From: JAYPHU01 sp964611435
Lineage (GTDB): Bacteria; Pseudomonadota; Alphaproteobacteria; Rhodospirillales; UBA2165
Reading direction: 5' to 3'
NCBI GenBank assembly: GCA_964611435.1
Contig: CAZSXT010000011.1
Location: 36,499-100,498, forward strand
DNA: 64,000 nt
Under the pieces are notes generated by a model, which did not search any database, was not told the origin of the DNA, and saw nothing but the letters and a program-made list of their open reading frames with translations. Positions within the stretch are counted from its first letter, which is position 1. Every line of letters starts with the position of its first letter. This document shows, in pieces, positions 42,736-51,586 of the stretch. Made by a program: the position numbers and the translations under genes.

Positions 42736-45435
42736 TCATTCCTCCGCCGCCAGGCGTTTGAGCTGATAAATCAGCTCCAGCGCGTCCTTGGGGCTCAACT
42801 CATCGGGCTGGATATCGCCCAACGCTTTCTCCAACTCGGATTCTTTTGGCGCGGCGGGGCCACGGCTTTGCCCGGCGGCGAACAGCGGCAGATCGTCGGC
42901 CAGCCTGGTGACCGCGCCGGCCTGGTTTTCCTGTTCCAGCGCGGCCAGCACATCTTCGGCCCGGCCGACCACCGCGTCGGGCAGTCCGGCCAGACGGCCC
43001 ACATGAATGCCGTAGGACCGGTCGGCAGCGCCGGCGGCGACTTCGTGCAGGAACACCACGTCGCCTTTCCATTCCTTGATCCGCATCGTGTGGCACGACA
43101 GCGCCGGCAGCTTGGATGTCAGATTGGTGAGTTCGTGGTAATGCGTGGCGAATAGACCCCGGCAGGCGTTGACCTCGTGCAGATGCTCGACCACCGCCCA
43201 GGCGATGGACAGCCCGTCGAAGGTCGCCGTGCCCCGGCCGATCTCGTCCAAAATGACAAACGACCGGTCGGTGGCTTGTGACAGGATCGCCGCGGTTTCC
43301 ACCATCTCGACCATGAAGGTCGAGCGGCCACGGGCCAGGTCATCCGCCGCGCCGACCCGGGAAAACAATCTGTCGATGCGCCCGATGTGCGCTGCTTCCG
43401 CCGGCACGTAAGAGCCGACCTGGGCGAGGATGGCGATCAGCGCATTCTGCCGGAGAAACGTGCTTTTACCGGCCATGTTGGGTCCGGTCAGCAACCACAG
43501 CCGGCTATCATCGTTCAGGCAACAGTCGTTGGCGACAAAGCCACCCGCCTGGGTCCGGGTTTCGACCGACGCCTGGGCTTGCTCTACCACGGGATGGCGG
43601 CCGCCGGTGACCCGGAAAACGGTGGAATCGTCCACCCGGGGCCGGCAATAGTTTTGATCGGCGGCCAATTGCGCCAGCGCGGACGCCACATCCAACTGGG
43701 CGATGGACGCCGCCGCCAGGGCGACCGCGTCCGCCCGGGCGGTGACCACGCCCACCAGGTTCTCAAACAGTTCCAACTCAAGCGCCAGGGCCTTGTCGGC
43801 GGCGCTGGCGATCTTTCCCTCGATCTCGCCCAGTTCCACGGTAGAGAAGCGCACGGCATTCTTCATGGTCTGGCGATGGATGAACGGTCCGGCCGTGTCC
43901 GACATCAGCGGTTCCGCATGGCGGGAGGTCACCTCGATGAAATAGCCCAGCACATTATTATGTTTGATCTTAAGGCTCGGGATATTGGTCTGGCCGGCGT
44001 AAACGTCCTGCAGCCCGGCAATCAGGCGGCGGCTCTCATCCCGCAGCGTCTTCAGCTCATCAAAAGCGATGTTGTAGCCGGTGGCGATAAATCCCCCGTC
44101 CCGCGCCAGCAGCGGCAGGTCAGCCGCCAATGCCTCGGTCAGCGTCTGCACTGTCTCCCCGTGCGCGCCTAAGTCTTCCAAGCATCGTGTCAGACCCTCC
44201 GGCAGCACGCCCTGATCCAGCACCTCACGGAAATTTGCCGTCAGTGCGAGGCCGTCCCGGATGGCGGCCAGGTCACGCGGCCCGCCCCGGCCCAGGGTCA
44301 GCCGGCTCAGCGCCCGTTCCATATCCGGGCACTGGCGCAGCAACTCCCGCACGGTCTGGCGCGGGCCGTGGCCGTCGACAAAATGTTGGACCATGTCCAG
44401 CCGTTGATCGATTTCCGCCGCATCCGTCAACGGCGCAGACAGCCGGGCCGCCAGTGCGCGAGCGCCGGCGCCTGTCTGGGTGCGGTCGATGACGGACAAG
44501 AGGCTCCCTTGCCGCTCTCCGGACATGGTCTGGGTGAGCTCCAAATTGCGGCGGGTCGCCTGATCGATCTCCATGACGGTGCCGTCCGCCACCCGGCGGG
44601 GCGCCGAGAGGCGCGGCAGCTTGCCTTGTTGGGTGAGCTCCACATAGTCCACCAGCGCGCCGCCGGCCGACAGTTCAGCGCGGGAGAAATGCCCGAACCC
44701 GTCCAGGGTCTTCACCCCGTACAGTGTCTCTAGCCGCTTGCCGCCGTTGGTGCTGTCAAACCGGCTGGCCGGCAAAGGCGTCAATCGGTCCCGCCAGGGC
44801 TGCAGGGTCTCTGCCAGGTCCTCGCGCTGAAGCAACCTATCTGCCACCAGCAGCTCTCCCGGCTCCAATCTGGCCAAACCCGCGCCCAACATGCCTTCGG
44901 CCAAAGCTTGCAATTGAAAGTCACCGGTCGACATATCGAGCCAGGCCAGCCCAAAGCCGCCTTGCGCCTCCGCCAGCGCGGCAAGGTAATTGTTCCGCCG
45001 CGTATCCAGGAGCGTATCCTCGGTCAGCGTACCCGGTGTGATGGTGCGGACCACCCCCCGATTGACCACGGCTTTCGCGCCCCGTTTCTTGGCTTCCGCC
45101 GGGTCTTCGGTCTGTTCGCAGACAGCGACCTTGAAGCCTTGGCGGATCAGGCGAGACAGATAGCTCTCGTGGCTGTGCACCGGCACGCCGCACATGGGGA
45201 TATCCTCACCCAGATGCTTTCCCCGCTTGGTCAGGGTGATATCGAGCGCCCGAGAGGCTTGTTCCGCGTCCTCGAAGAACAATTCATAAAAATCGCCCAT
45301 CCGATAGAACAGCAGGCAATCCGGATTGTCCCGCTTGATCGACAAATACTGCGCCATCATCGGCGTCACGCCTTTCACGGGCGCGGCATCGACGGTCTCT
45401 GTTTCGTCGTCGTTTTGTCTCTGTGTCTCGGGCAT
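42736..45435 (-). CDS. mutS: DNA mismatch repair protein MutS
   Basis: Mismatch recognition ATPase. 899 aa. The mismatch-binding F-x-E is in RMGDFYELFFEDA; domains II-IV follow. The ATPase has Walker A GPNMAGKSTFLRQNAL, Walker B ILDEIGRGTATFDGLS, and the signature LAQVGSYVPAE. The C-terminal dimerisation helix region ends IYQLKRLAAEE. The partner mutL is not in the window. Divergent from the glutathione transferase gene; a CGCCGCA/TGCGGCG hairpin (45470-45492) lies in its upstream gap. Confidence 0.97.
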   Translation of the reverse strand: MPETQRQNDDETETVDAAPVKGVTPMMAQYLSIKRDNPDCLLFYRMGDFYELFFEDAEQASRALDITLTKRGKHLGEDIPMCGVPVHSHESYLSRLIRQGFKVAVCEQTEDPAEAKKRGAKAVVNRGVVRTITPGTLTEDTLLDTRRNNYLAALAEAQGGFGLAWLDMSTGDFQLQALAEGMLGAGLARLEPGELLVADRLLQREDLAETLQPWRDRLTPLPASRFDSTNGGKRLETLYGVKTLDGFGHFSRAELSAGGALVDYVELTQQGKLPRLSAPRRVADGTVMEIDQATRRNLELTQTMSGERQGSLLSVIDRTQTGAGARALAARLSAPLTDAAEIDQRLDMVQHFVDGHGPRQTVRELLRQCPDMERALSRLTLGRGGPRDLAAIRDGLALTANFREVLDQGVLPEGLTRCLEDLGAHGETVQTLTEALAADLPLLARDGGFIATGYNIAFDELKTLRDESRRLIAGLQDVYAGQTNIPSLKIKHNNVLGYFIEVTSRHAEPLMSDTAGPFIHRQTMKNAVRFSTVELGEIEGKIASAADKALALELELFENLVGVVTARADAVALAAASIAQLDVASALAQLAADQNYCRPRVDDSTVFRVTGGRHPVVEQAQASVETRTQAGGFVANDCCLNDDSRLWLLTGPNMAGKSTFLRQNALIAILAQVGSYVPAEAAHIGRIDRLFSRVGAADDLARGRSTFMVEMVETAAILSQATDRSFVILDEIGRGTATFDGLSIAWAVVEHLHEVNACRGLFATHYHELTNLTSKLPALSCHTMRIKEWKGDVVFLHEVAAGAADRSYGIHVGRLAGLPDAVVGRAEDVLAALEQENQAGAVTRLADDLPLFAAGQSRGPAAPKESELEKALGDIQPDELSPKDALELIYQLKRLAAEE

Positions 45436-45496
45436 GCCAGTGGCGGGACCTTACCACATTCGTACGATGCGCCGCACGTGTTGAATGCGGCGTGTA

Positions 45497-45526
45497 TTGT
45501 TAAAGGACCCGGTCGAAGACTATAGT
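45497..45526 (+). promoter_or_regulatory. Predicted promoter for the glutathione transferase gene
   Basis: TTGTTA (45497-45502, 4/6) and TATAGT (45521-45526, 5/6) with an 18-base spacer, about 40 bases ahead of the ATG at 45567. Pattern-based; lies in the mutS/GST divergent region. Confidence 0.5.
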
Positions 45527-45566
45527 TTTGGCCGCAAGCATCGCAAAGCCTTTGGGGGAGGACAGC

Positions 45567-46187
45567 ATGATCGATCTTTATTTCTGGACCACGGACAACG
45601 GCTACAAGGCGCGCCAGGGCGTCGAGGAATCAGGTCTGGCGTACGCCATCAAGCCGATCAACCTGCGGGAAAAGGAACAGTTCAATCCGGAGTTCCTGAA
45701 AATCAGCCCCAACCACAAAATCCCGGCGCTGGTGGATGACGACGGGCCGGGCGGCAACACCATCACGTTGTTCGAATCCGGGGCAATCCTTAAATATGTG
45801 GCGGAGAAGTCCGGCAACGGCCTGTACCCGGAAGACCCGCTGAAACGCGTGAATGTGGACCAGTGGCTATTTTACGGCTCGGCGACCTTTACCACATGGT
45901 CCCAGCAGTACGGCCATTTCTGGAAACGCCATCCCGAAGATGTGCCGGCCGCCAAAGAATATTACAAAGGGCTGTTTCTGGACATGCTGGGTACGGTCGA
46001 TAAGGCGCTGACAGACCGCGCCTATGTGGCCGGCGATTTTTCGGTGGCCGATATTGCCATCTATGCGGATGTGGAATTCCAGGCGGTGGAAGATTTTGGC
46101 CTGGACGATTTCCCTAACCTCAAACGCTGGTATGAAGATATCCACGCCCGCCCGGCCACCCAGCGCGCCTGGGGCCCATACGAATAA
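45567..46187 (+). CDS. Glutathione S-transferase, Nu class (YghU/YfcG-like)
   Basis: 206-aa two-domain transferase. The thioredoxin-like domain begins MIDLYFWTTDNGYKARQGVEE and has SPNHKIPALVDDDGP and LFESGAILKYVAEKSG, which bind glutathione; the helical domain follows (VDQWLFYGSATFTTWSQQYGH). The TTDNGYK start and N-H-K-IP pattern match Nu-class disulfide-reductase GSTs. Start ATG 45567 has GGGGGAGG directly upstream; the longer frame has no site. The next frame begins right after its stop. Confidence 0.88.
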   Translation: MIDLYFWTTDNGYKARQGVEESGLAYAIKPINLREKEQFNPEFLKISPNHKIPALVDDDGPGGNTITLFESGAILKYVAEKSGNGLYPEDPLKRVNVDQWLFYGSATFTTWSQQYGHFWKRHPEDVPAAKEYYKGLFLDMLGTVDKALTDRAYVAGDFSVADIAIYADVEFQAVEDFGLDDFPNLKRWYEDIHARPATQRAWGPYE

Positions 46188-46274
46188 GGTGGGCGCGTCA
46201 TCACGACGGTAGAGGGAAACTACAAAACCGGCTTTATCGTTTTCGCTGTCATTGCGCTGGCGGCGCTTCTGACG

Positions 46275-47720
46275 GTGCGTCTGCACTTCGTCGCCATTTC
46301 CGACAATAACGCCTGGTATTTGCACGGCGCGGCGCTGCTGTTGGAAGGCGGCCGGCTAAATCAGGATTTCTTTGACGTCAACCCGCCACTGATCCTGTAT
46401 CTCTATATGCCGGCGGTGTGGCTGCACTGGCTTGCCGGCTTCACCCTGCATGCCGCGTTCAACATTTATATCCTGACCATCGCCGCCGGCGCGTTTTGGC
46501 TGGCGTTGAGACAATTGCCCGCCGCCCGGCTGGAGACCATCGGCGACGCCACCGTTGCCGGGCTCTTGCTATATGTCATGGCAGCATTTCCTGGGCCCGA
46601 TTTCGGGGAGCGGGAGCACCTCGCCGCCCTGTTCATGCTGCCTTACCTGCTGGGGTTAGCCGCTCGACTGGAGGACGATACGCCGCCGGACCGGCAGACT
46701 TTGTTTTTGGCGCTTCTGGCCGCGCCGGGCTTCGCCATGAAGCCGCACTTTCTCCTGAGTTACGGGGTCATCTTGGCGCTCGCCTATCTGATATACCGTC
46801 CACCCGTCCGGCGCTGGTTGCCCGAGATTGCGATCATCGGCGCCTTCGCATTGATCTATGGCGGGAGCGTGATTCTCTATCAGCCGGGATTCTTACGCCA
46901 AGTAGTGCCGTTCGCCATGGAGCACTACTTCGTAAAGAACTTCCCGGATCGGGTGGTGATCTCTTCGGTTTTGTCTGGCTTCATCATCCTTGCCCCGCTC
47001 GGATACCTACTGCTGTTATCCGGCGGTAGCCGGCGACGATTTTTCCTTCTCTCGATTTCGGTTGTTTTTTTCGCCGTATTTGCCTCTCAGAACAAAGGCA
47101 GCCCCTATCAATTGTTGCCGGCGCTTATTCTCTTCTATCCTGTCTTTGCACTGATCCTGGGAGACCGGCTATCCGACCAGAAGCCCCTTTTACTTAGCCG
47201 CGCTGGCGCGATCGTCGGGGTGGCGCTGCTGGTCCCCATTTTGGCGGCCTGGCCGCTGATGATGACAATCCAAGGCGACAACAACGATCTGCCCGCCCTG
47301 AAGAAGACGGAAATCTACAAGGCGCTCGATGGGCGTTACCGGGGTCAGGCCGGCTTGGTGCTCTCGGCCAGTCAGACCCGGGCGTTTCCGCTACAGATGT
47401 ATGCCGGAATCAAATGGTCGTCGAGGTTTCACAGCGTGTGGATGATCCCCCCGGTGTTCGGCCGCGAGGGGGGGCGCAATAAAGACAAGATATTCGTAAT
47501 CCAATCCCTGGTGGACGACATCAAGCGCTACCGCCCCGTGGTGATCGCCTTGGACAAATCCCCCCTGCCGGTGATTGAATACGGAGAGGTTGGGCTTGAT
47601 GTCTTTTTCGAGCGGACGGATCTGCTGCGGGACGCGCTCAAGAACTACCGGCGGGCCGGCGCGGCCGGGGTGTTTGTCCTTCATGAACGAAATGATTTTA
47701 ATCCGGCGGCACAGCCCTAG
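46275..47720 (+). CDS. Polytopic membrane protein, ArnT-like glycosyltransferase candidate
   Basis: At least 481 aa with about ten membrane helices. N-terminal motif AISDNNAWYLHGAALLLEGG and DFFDVNPPLILYLYMPAVW resemble GT-C lipid-linked sugar transferases, where an acidic loop follows helix 1; family assignment is tentative. The first usable start is GTG 46275, but the same frame is open back to 46188 and encodes a plausible first helix (TGFIVFAVIALAALL) with no ATG, GTG or TTG. It begins shortly after the GST stop and ends overlapping the GT2 stop on the other strand. Possible partner of the GT2 gene. Confidence 0.65.
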   Translation: MRLHFVAISDNNAWYLHGAALLLEGGRLNQDFFDVNPPLILYLYMPAVWLHWLAGFTLHAAFNIYILTIAAGAFWLALRQLPAARLETIGDATVAGLLLYVMAAFPGPDFGEREHLAALFMLPYLLGLAARLEDDTPPDRQTLFLALLAAPGFAMKPHFLLSYGVILALAYLIYRPPVRRWLPEIAIIGAFALIYGGSVILYQPGFLRQVVPFAMEHYFVKNFPDRVVISSVLSGFIILAPLGYLLLLSGGSRRRFFLLSISVVFFAVFASQNKGSPYQLLPALILFYPVFALILGDRLSDQKPLLLSRAGAIVGVALLVPILAAWPLMMTIQGDNNDLPALKKTEIYKALDGRYRGQAGLVLSASQTRAFPLQMYAGIKWSSRFHSVWMIPPVFGREGGRNKDKIFVIQSLVDDIKRYRPVVIALDKSPLPVIEYGEVGLDVFFERTDLLRDALKNYRRAGAAGVFVLHERNDFNPAAQP

Positions 47721-48721
47721 GCGGCTGGCGGGGTCTCCTTGGACAACAAGGTCCGGACGTCCCGTTCAAACAAGTATGAATCGTGCAGGGGGATGAAATA
47801 CCGTCGCTGACGGTTATGGGAAATGAAAAGGATGGCGGCGAAAGCCCAGAGTCCCACCTGCAGAGCTACCGCGAGGACAAACAATCCCGCAATCCAAACC
47901 CAGGCCGCCGGTTCGGCTGCACCGCTCTCTGTCTTAACCCAAAGCCCGAGCAGCCCGACGATCGTTAGCACAGCAATCACGGCGGATGCCAAGATAGAAC
48001 GAATACTGATCTGTTCGAGAAACACGGAAATGGCACTGAACCCCAAGGAAAACAGCTCCATACTCGCCATCTTGCTGCCGCCATCCAGACGGAATCCACG
48101 CCTTGTATCCACCCGTACCAGTGGGCGTTTTGAAATCAATAGGCTCGCCGCGAAATGGTTCCACAGCCGGGGATCGCTCGCCAACCGGGGCAGCTCACCT
48201 GCCGGCAAAACGCAAAAATTGCCGTGACCGATTCGAATACCGGCCAACACCCGGAACAAAAACCGGTAGCACGCATAGCCCAATCTGAACCCGATGCTCT
48301 CGCTGCGTTGCTTGCGGATCGCCAAAACAATCTTTCCCGGTTCACGGGCCGCTTCGCGGAGCAACCGGGGAACATCCTCGGGGCGGTCCTCCCCGTCCGC
48401 ATCCATGACCACCACATAATCCGCTGCAAAAGAGTCCCGCTCCGACGCTTGCCGCGCCAAGTGCGCGAGGCCCAGCACAATGGCGCGCTGATGACCCGTA
48501 TTGACCGCCGACGTCAGCACATCCAGGCGCTCTATCATGCCGGTATCGGGTAAACTTATATCCAGCGCCGGCGCTTCCGAGGACCCGTCGTCGATAACAA
48601 GAATGCGCGCCCGATCAACGCCGGGGTCAAACTCGGCGGCCAACACATCCGACAATTTGTTGACGAGGTGGCTCAGCGCCACCCAATCATTGTAGACCGG
48701 AATAAGAATGGTGATGTTCAT
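47717..48721 (-). CDS. Family 2 glycosyltransferase with C-terminal membrane helices
   Basis: 334-aa GT2 enzyme, similar in layout to polyprenyl-phosphate sugar synthases. The N-terminal catalytic domain has TILIPVYNDWVALSHLV, the DxD motif in YVVVMDADGEDRPEDV, and a loop around HGNFCVLPAGELPRLAS. Two hydrophobic helices follow near 228-300 (SILASAVIAVLTIVGLLGLW, AAWVWIAGLFVLAVALQVGL). It may supply a lipid-linked sugar to the convergent membrane protein, with which its stop codon overlaps by 4 bases (shared CTAG). The donor is unknown. Confidence 0.85.
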   Translation of the reverse strand: MNITILIPVYNDWVALSHLVNKLSDVLAAEFDPGVDRARILVIDDGSSEAPALDISLPDTGMIERLDVLTSAVNTGHQRAIVLGLAHLARQASERDSFAADYVVVMDADGEDRPEDVPRLLREAAREPGKIVLAIRKQRSESIGFRLGYACYRFLFRVLAGIRIGHGNFCVLPAGELPRLASDPRLWNHFAASLLISKRPLVRVDTRRGFRLDGGSKMASMELFSLGFSAISVFLEQISIRSILASAVIAVLTIVGLLGLWVKTESGAAEPAAWVWIAGLFVLAVALQVGLWAFAAILFISHNRQRRYFIPLHDSYLFERDVRTLLSKETPPAA

Positions 48722-48825
48722 GAACCCGCCCTAGTTTCGTTGCACAGGATAACAGCCAAACAAGCGGCGGGCGACGCCCGACTATAACTTTTTCCCGAAA
48801 TCTGAAGAGCGGGGGCCGTTGTTCA

Positions 48826-49341
48826 TCAAAGGAGTGTCAAGGCCCGCTCATGTTGCGCGACACAATCCTCGTCGAAGCAGCAGAAGATCACTTGGCTGGG
48901 CTGATCATTGTCCGCTAAAAACGCCGCCACCGTGGCCACGGCGATCTCGGCGGCCTGGCCGGCCGGGAACCGGTAAACACCGGCACTGATCGCCGGGAAG
49001 GCGATAGACGCGAGAGCGTTTTCCTTGGCCACCTCCAAGCTACGGCGATAGCAGGACTCCAATAGCGCCGGCTCATTCGCTCCACCTCCCTGCCACACCG
49101 GGCCGACCGTATGGATCACATGGCGAGCTTTGAGATTATAGCCGCGTGTGATCTTGGCGTCGCCGGTAGGACAGCCGTTCAGGGTTCGGCATTCCGCCAG
49201 CAACGCCGGTCCCGCCGCTCGATGAATGGCCCCATCCACGCCGCCGCCGCCCAACAGGGATTCATTCGCCGCGTTGACAATAGCGTCCACGTCCAAACCG
49301 GTGATGTCGGCCCTGACAATCGTGATCCGATCACGGGTCAC
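48826..49341 (-). CDS. Macrodomain O-acetyl-ADP-ribose deacetylase (YmdB-like)
   Basis: 171-aa single macrodomain that binds ADP-ribose and can remove ADP-ribose or acetyl-ADP-ribose. IVNAANESLLGGGGVDGAIH is the signature with the catalytic Asp and Asn; HTVGPVWQGG and AFPAISAGVYRFP complete the binding site. GTG start, overlapping the stop of alanine dehydrogenase (GTGA), so the two are translationally coupled. The pairing with ald is not one I recognise. Confidence 0.9.
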   Translation of the reverse strand: MTRDRITIVRADITGLDVDAIVNAANESLLGGGGVDGAIHRAAGPALLAECRTLNGCPTGDAKITRGYNLKARHVIHTVGPVWQGGGANEPALLESCYRRSLEVAKENALASIAFPAISAGVYRFPAGQAAEIAVATVAAFLADNDQPSQVIFCCFDEDCVAQHERALTLL

Positions 49342-50453
49342 GCTATCACCTCAGCTGCCGGACGGTAGTCAAAGCCCAGGTCACTCGCGACGGCCTCATA
49401 GGTCACCTGTCCTTTATAAATATTGAGACCGTCCAAAAGGTGGGGGTCGTCTGCCATGGCAGATTCCGCCCCTTTGCCGGCCAAGGCCAACACGAAGGGA
49501 AGTGTCGCATTGTTCAGCGCCCGGGCAGATGTTCGGGCGACCGCGCCGGGCATATTGGTCACACAGTAGTGGACCACGTCATCAACCAAATAAGTCGGCG
49601 CGGAATGGGAGGTGGGCTTGCTGGTTTCGCAGCAACCGCCCTGGTCAATCGCGACATCGACAATGACCGATCCTTTTTGCATCTTCCGGACCATGTCGCG
49701 AGTCACAAGCTTCGGCGCAGTCGCACCCGGTATCAGGACCCCACCGATGACAAGGTCCGCTTCAGTCACGTATTTCTCGATCGTATCCATGGTGGCAAAA
49801 ATTGTATTCAGGGTGGGGCCAAATTGCATATCCAGTTCATAAAGACGGTCGAGGGATTTATCGATAACGGTAACAGATGCTTCCAGACCCATCGCCATGC
49901 GGGCGGCATTTGTGCCGACCACACCGCCGCCCAGGATCACGACCTTTGCCACCGGAACCCCCGGGACCCCGCCCAGCAAAATACCGGCGCCGCCCTGCTC
50001 CCGCTCCAGGCAGTGGGCGCCAACCTGTATGGACATCCGTCCCGCCACTTCACTCATGGGCGCCAGCAACGGCAAGCCGCCCCGGCTGTTGGTGACTGTC
50101 TCGTAAGCCACAGCGATACAACCCGAGTCAATCAGACCCTGGGCCTGATCCGGCTCCGCGGCTAAATGTAAATAGGTGAATAGAATCTGATTTTCTCTCA
50201 GCATCAATAATTCGCTTGGTTGAGGTTCTTTTACCTTCACGATCATGTCGGCTCCGGCAAAAACATCGTCGGCACGCTCGGCAATTTCAGCACCGGCGCG
50301 GCGGTACGCCTCATCATCGAAGCCGACCCCTTGGCCGGCGTCACTCTGAACCACCACTTGATGTCCATGATGGATCAGCTCACGGACGCTGGCCGGCACA
50401 AGCCCAATCCGATACTCATGGTCCTTGATTTCCTTTGGCACACCAATTTTCAT
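49338..50453 (-). CDS. ald: Alanine dehydrogenase
   Basis: NAD-dependent oxidative deamination of L-alanine to pyruvate and ammonia. 371 aa. MKIGVPKEIKDHEYRIGLVP is the family N-terminus; catalytic residues K75 (VKVKEPQP) and H96 (YLHLAAEP) are in place. The NAD loop is VILGGGVVGTNAARMAMGL, and VDVAIDQGGCCET is the late motif. Start at 50453 is chosen over longer frames. Followed directly by the macrodomain gene; divergent from the GT9 gene with a 122-base gap. Confidence 0.95.
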   Translation of the reverse strand: MKIGVPKEIKDHEYRIGLVPASVRELIHHGHQVVVQSDAGQGVGFDDEAYRRAGAEIAERADDVFAGADMIVKVKEPQPSELLMLRENQILFTYLHLAAEPDQAQGLIDSGCIAVAYETVTNSRGGLPLLAPMSEVAGRMSIQVGAHCLEREQGGAGILLGGVPGVPVAKVVILGGGVVGTNAARMAMGLEASVTVIDKSLDRLYELDMQFGPTLNTIFATMDTIEKYVTEADLVIGGVLIPGATAPKLVTRDMVRKMQKGSVIVDVAIDQGGCCETSKPTSHSAPTYLVDDVVHYCVTNMPGAVARTSARALNNATLPFVLALAGKGAESAMADDPHLLDGLNIYKGQVTYEAVASDLGFDYRPAAEVIA

Positions 50454-50575
50454 GATCGACCCCGCTTCTCTGTGACGCATCATTCTAGACGGGCTGTGCA
50501 GTACTTCCATGGTGTTAAAGACAAAAAACAGTTGATTGGCCTTTGCCCGCACGCGGCGCTGTGCTACGCGAAGAC

Positions 50576-51586
50576 ATGATCGATCTTCCCGCGCCAAAAA
50601 CCATCCTCGTTTATGTAGGTCTCGACCGGGTGGGCGACAGTTTATTGAAACTGCCGTTCGTACGGTTGCTCCGAGATTCGTTTCCCGACGCCCACATCAC
50701 CTGGCTGGCCGGAAAAGACACCAGCGTCTATGCCGGCGTTATGGCCCCGGTGGTTGAGGGATTGTTGGACGAGGTGATCGAGAACGCGGGTATTGGTTTG
50801 AGCCTCTCCGAACTGCTGCGCCGGCCCTTGGGCGGCCGGGCTTTTGATTTGGTAATCGATACCCAGCGGGTGGCGCTAGCGACTCTCGTGCTCTATCGCA
50901 TCCGGCACAAAAACTTCATCTCACCCTTCGGCAATTTCATTCTGTCCAGCCGAAAGCCGGCCAAGGGCTATGCTTTTCCAAAAAGCATGCAACGCCAGAT
51001 GCTGGACTTACTGGAATTGGCCACGGGAAAGACCATTGAAACGCCAGGCGTTCTGGAGCTTGAACTTGACCCGGCATTGATCACCGCAGCGGACGCCGCC
51101 CTACCGGCGGGGCCGACCTATATCGGTCTGTCTCCCGGCGCCGGCGGGCGGCCTAAATGCTGGCCTTTGGAGAACTTCGTGCTGCTGGCCAAGGATCAGG
51201 CCATGGCCGGCCGGACGCCGGTGTTTATCCTGGGGCCGCAGGAGCTGGAGTGGCAGGCAGAGATCGCGGCGGCTGTACCGGAGGCATTGTTCCCGCTGCA
51301 GGAGAACGGGCTGGGCGAGGCGCACGGCTACGCCCCTCAGCTCACCATTGCGCTCTCCAAACGGCTGGCGTTGTCAGTCTCCAATGATTCCGGTACGGGA
51401 CATATGTTTGCCGTCGGTGGCCAGCCGCTGATTTCATTGTTCGGCCGCACCGTACCGGAAAAGTTTACGCCGATGACGCCGCACCTCACCATCATCAAGG
51501 CGCAGGATTACGGCGGGCGGGAAATGCACCTGATCCCCGTGGACGCGGTCAAGACCACCGTCGACTCGCGTTTGTTGAAATACTAA
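50576..51586 (+). CDS. GT9 glycosyltransferase (heptosyltransferase-like) A
   Basis: 336-aa ADP-heptose:LPS heptosyltransferase-like enzyme. N-terminal ILVYVGLDRVGDSLLKLPFV gives the GT-B fold start; C-terminal YIGLSPGAGGRPKCWPLENF and SVSNDSGTGHMFAVGG hold the donor site. It lacks the cysteine-rich C-terminal motif of the two other GT9 genes here. Its stop overlaps the opposed AmpG-like stop. Acceptor and sugar cannot be named; LPS core or another cell-surface glycan is likely. Confidence 0.82.
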   Translation: MIDLPAPKTILVYVGLDRVGDSLLKLPFVRLLRDSFPDAHITWLAGKDTSVYAGVMAPVVEGLLDEVIENAGIGLSLSELLRRPLGGRAFDLVIDTQRVALATLVLYRIRHKNFISPFGNFILSSRKPAKGYAFPKSMQRQMLDLLELATGKTIETPGVLELELDPALITAADAALPAGPTYIGLSPGAGGRPKCWPLENFVLLAKDQAMAGRTPVFILGPQELEWQAEIAAAVPEALFPLQENGLGEAHGYAPQLTIALSKRLALSVSNDSGTGHMFAVGGQPLISLFGRTVPEKFTPMTPHLTIIKAQDYGGREMHLIPVDAVKTTVDSRLLKY

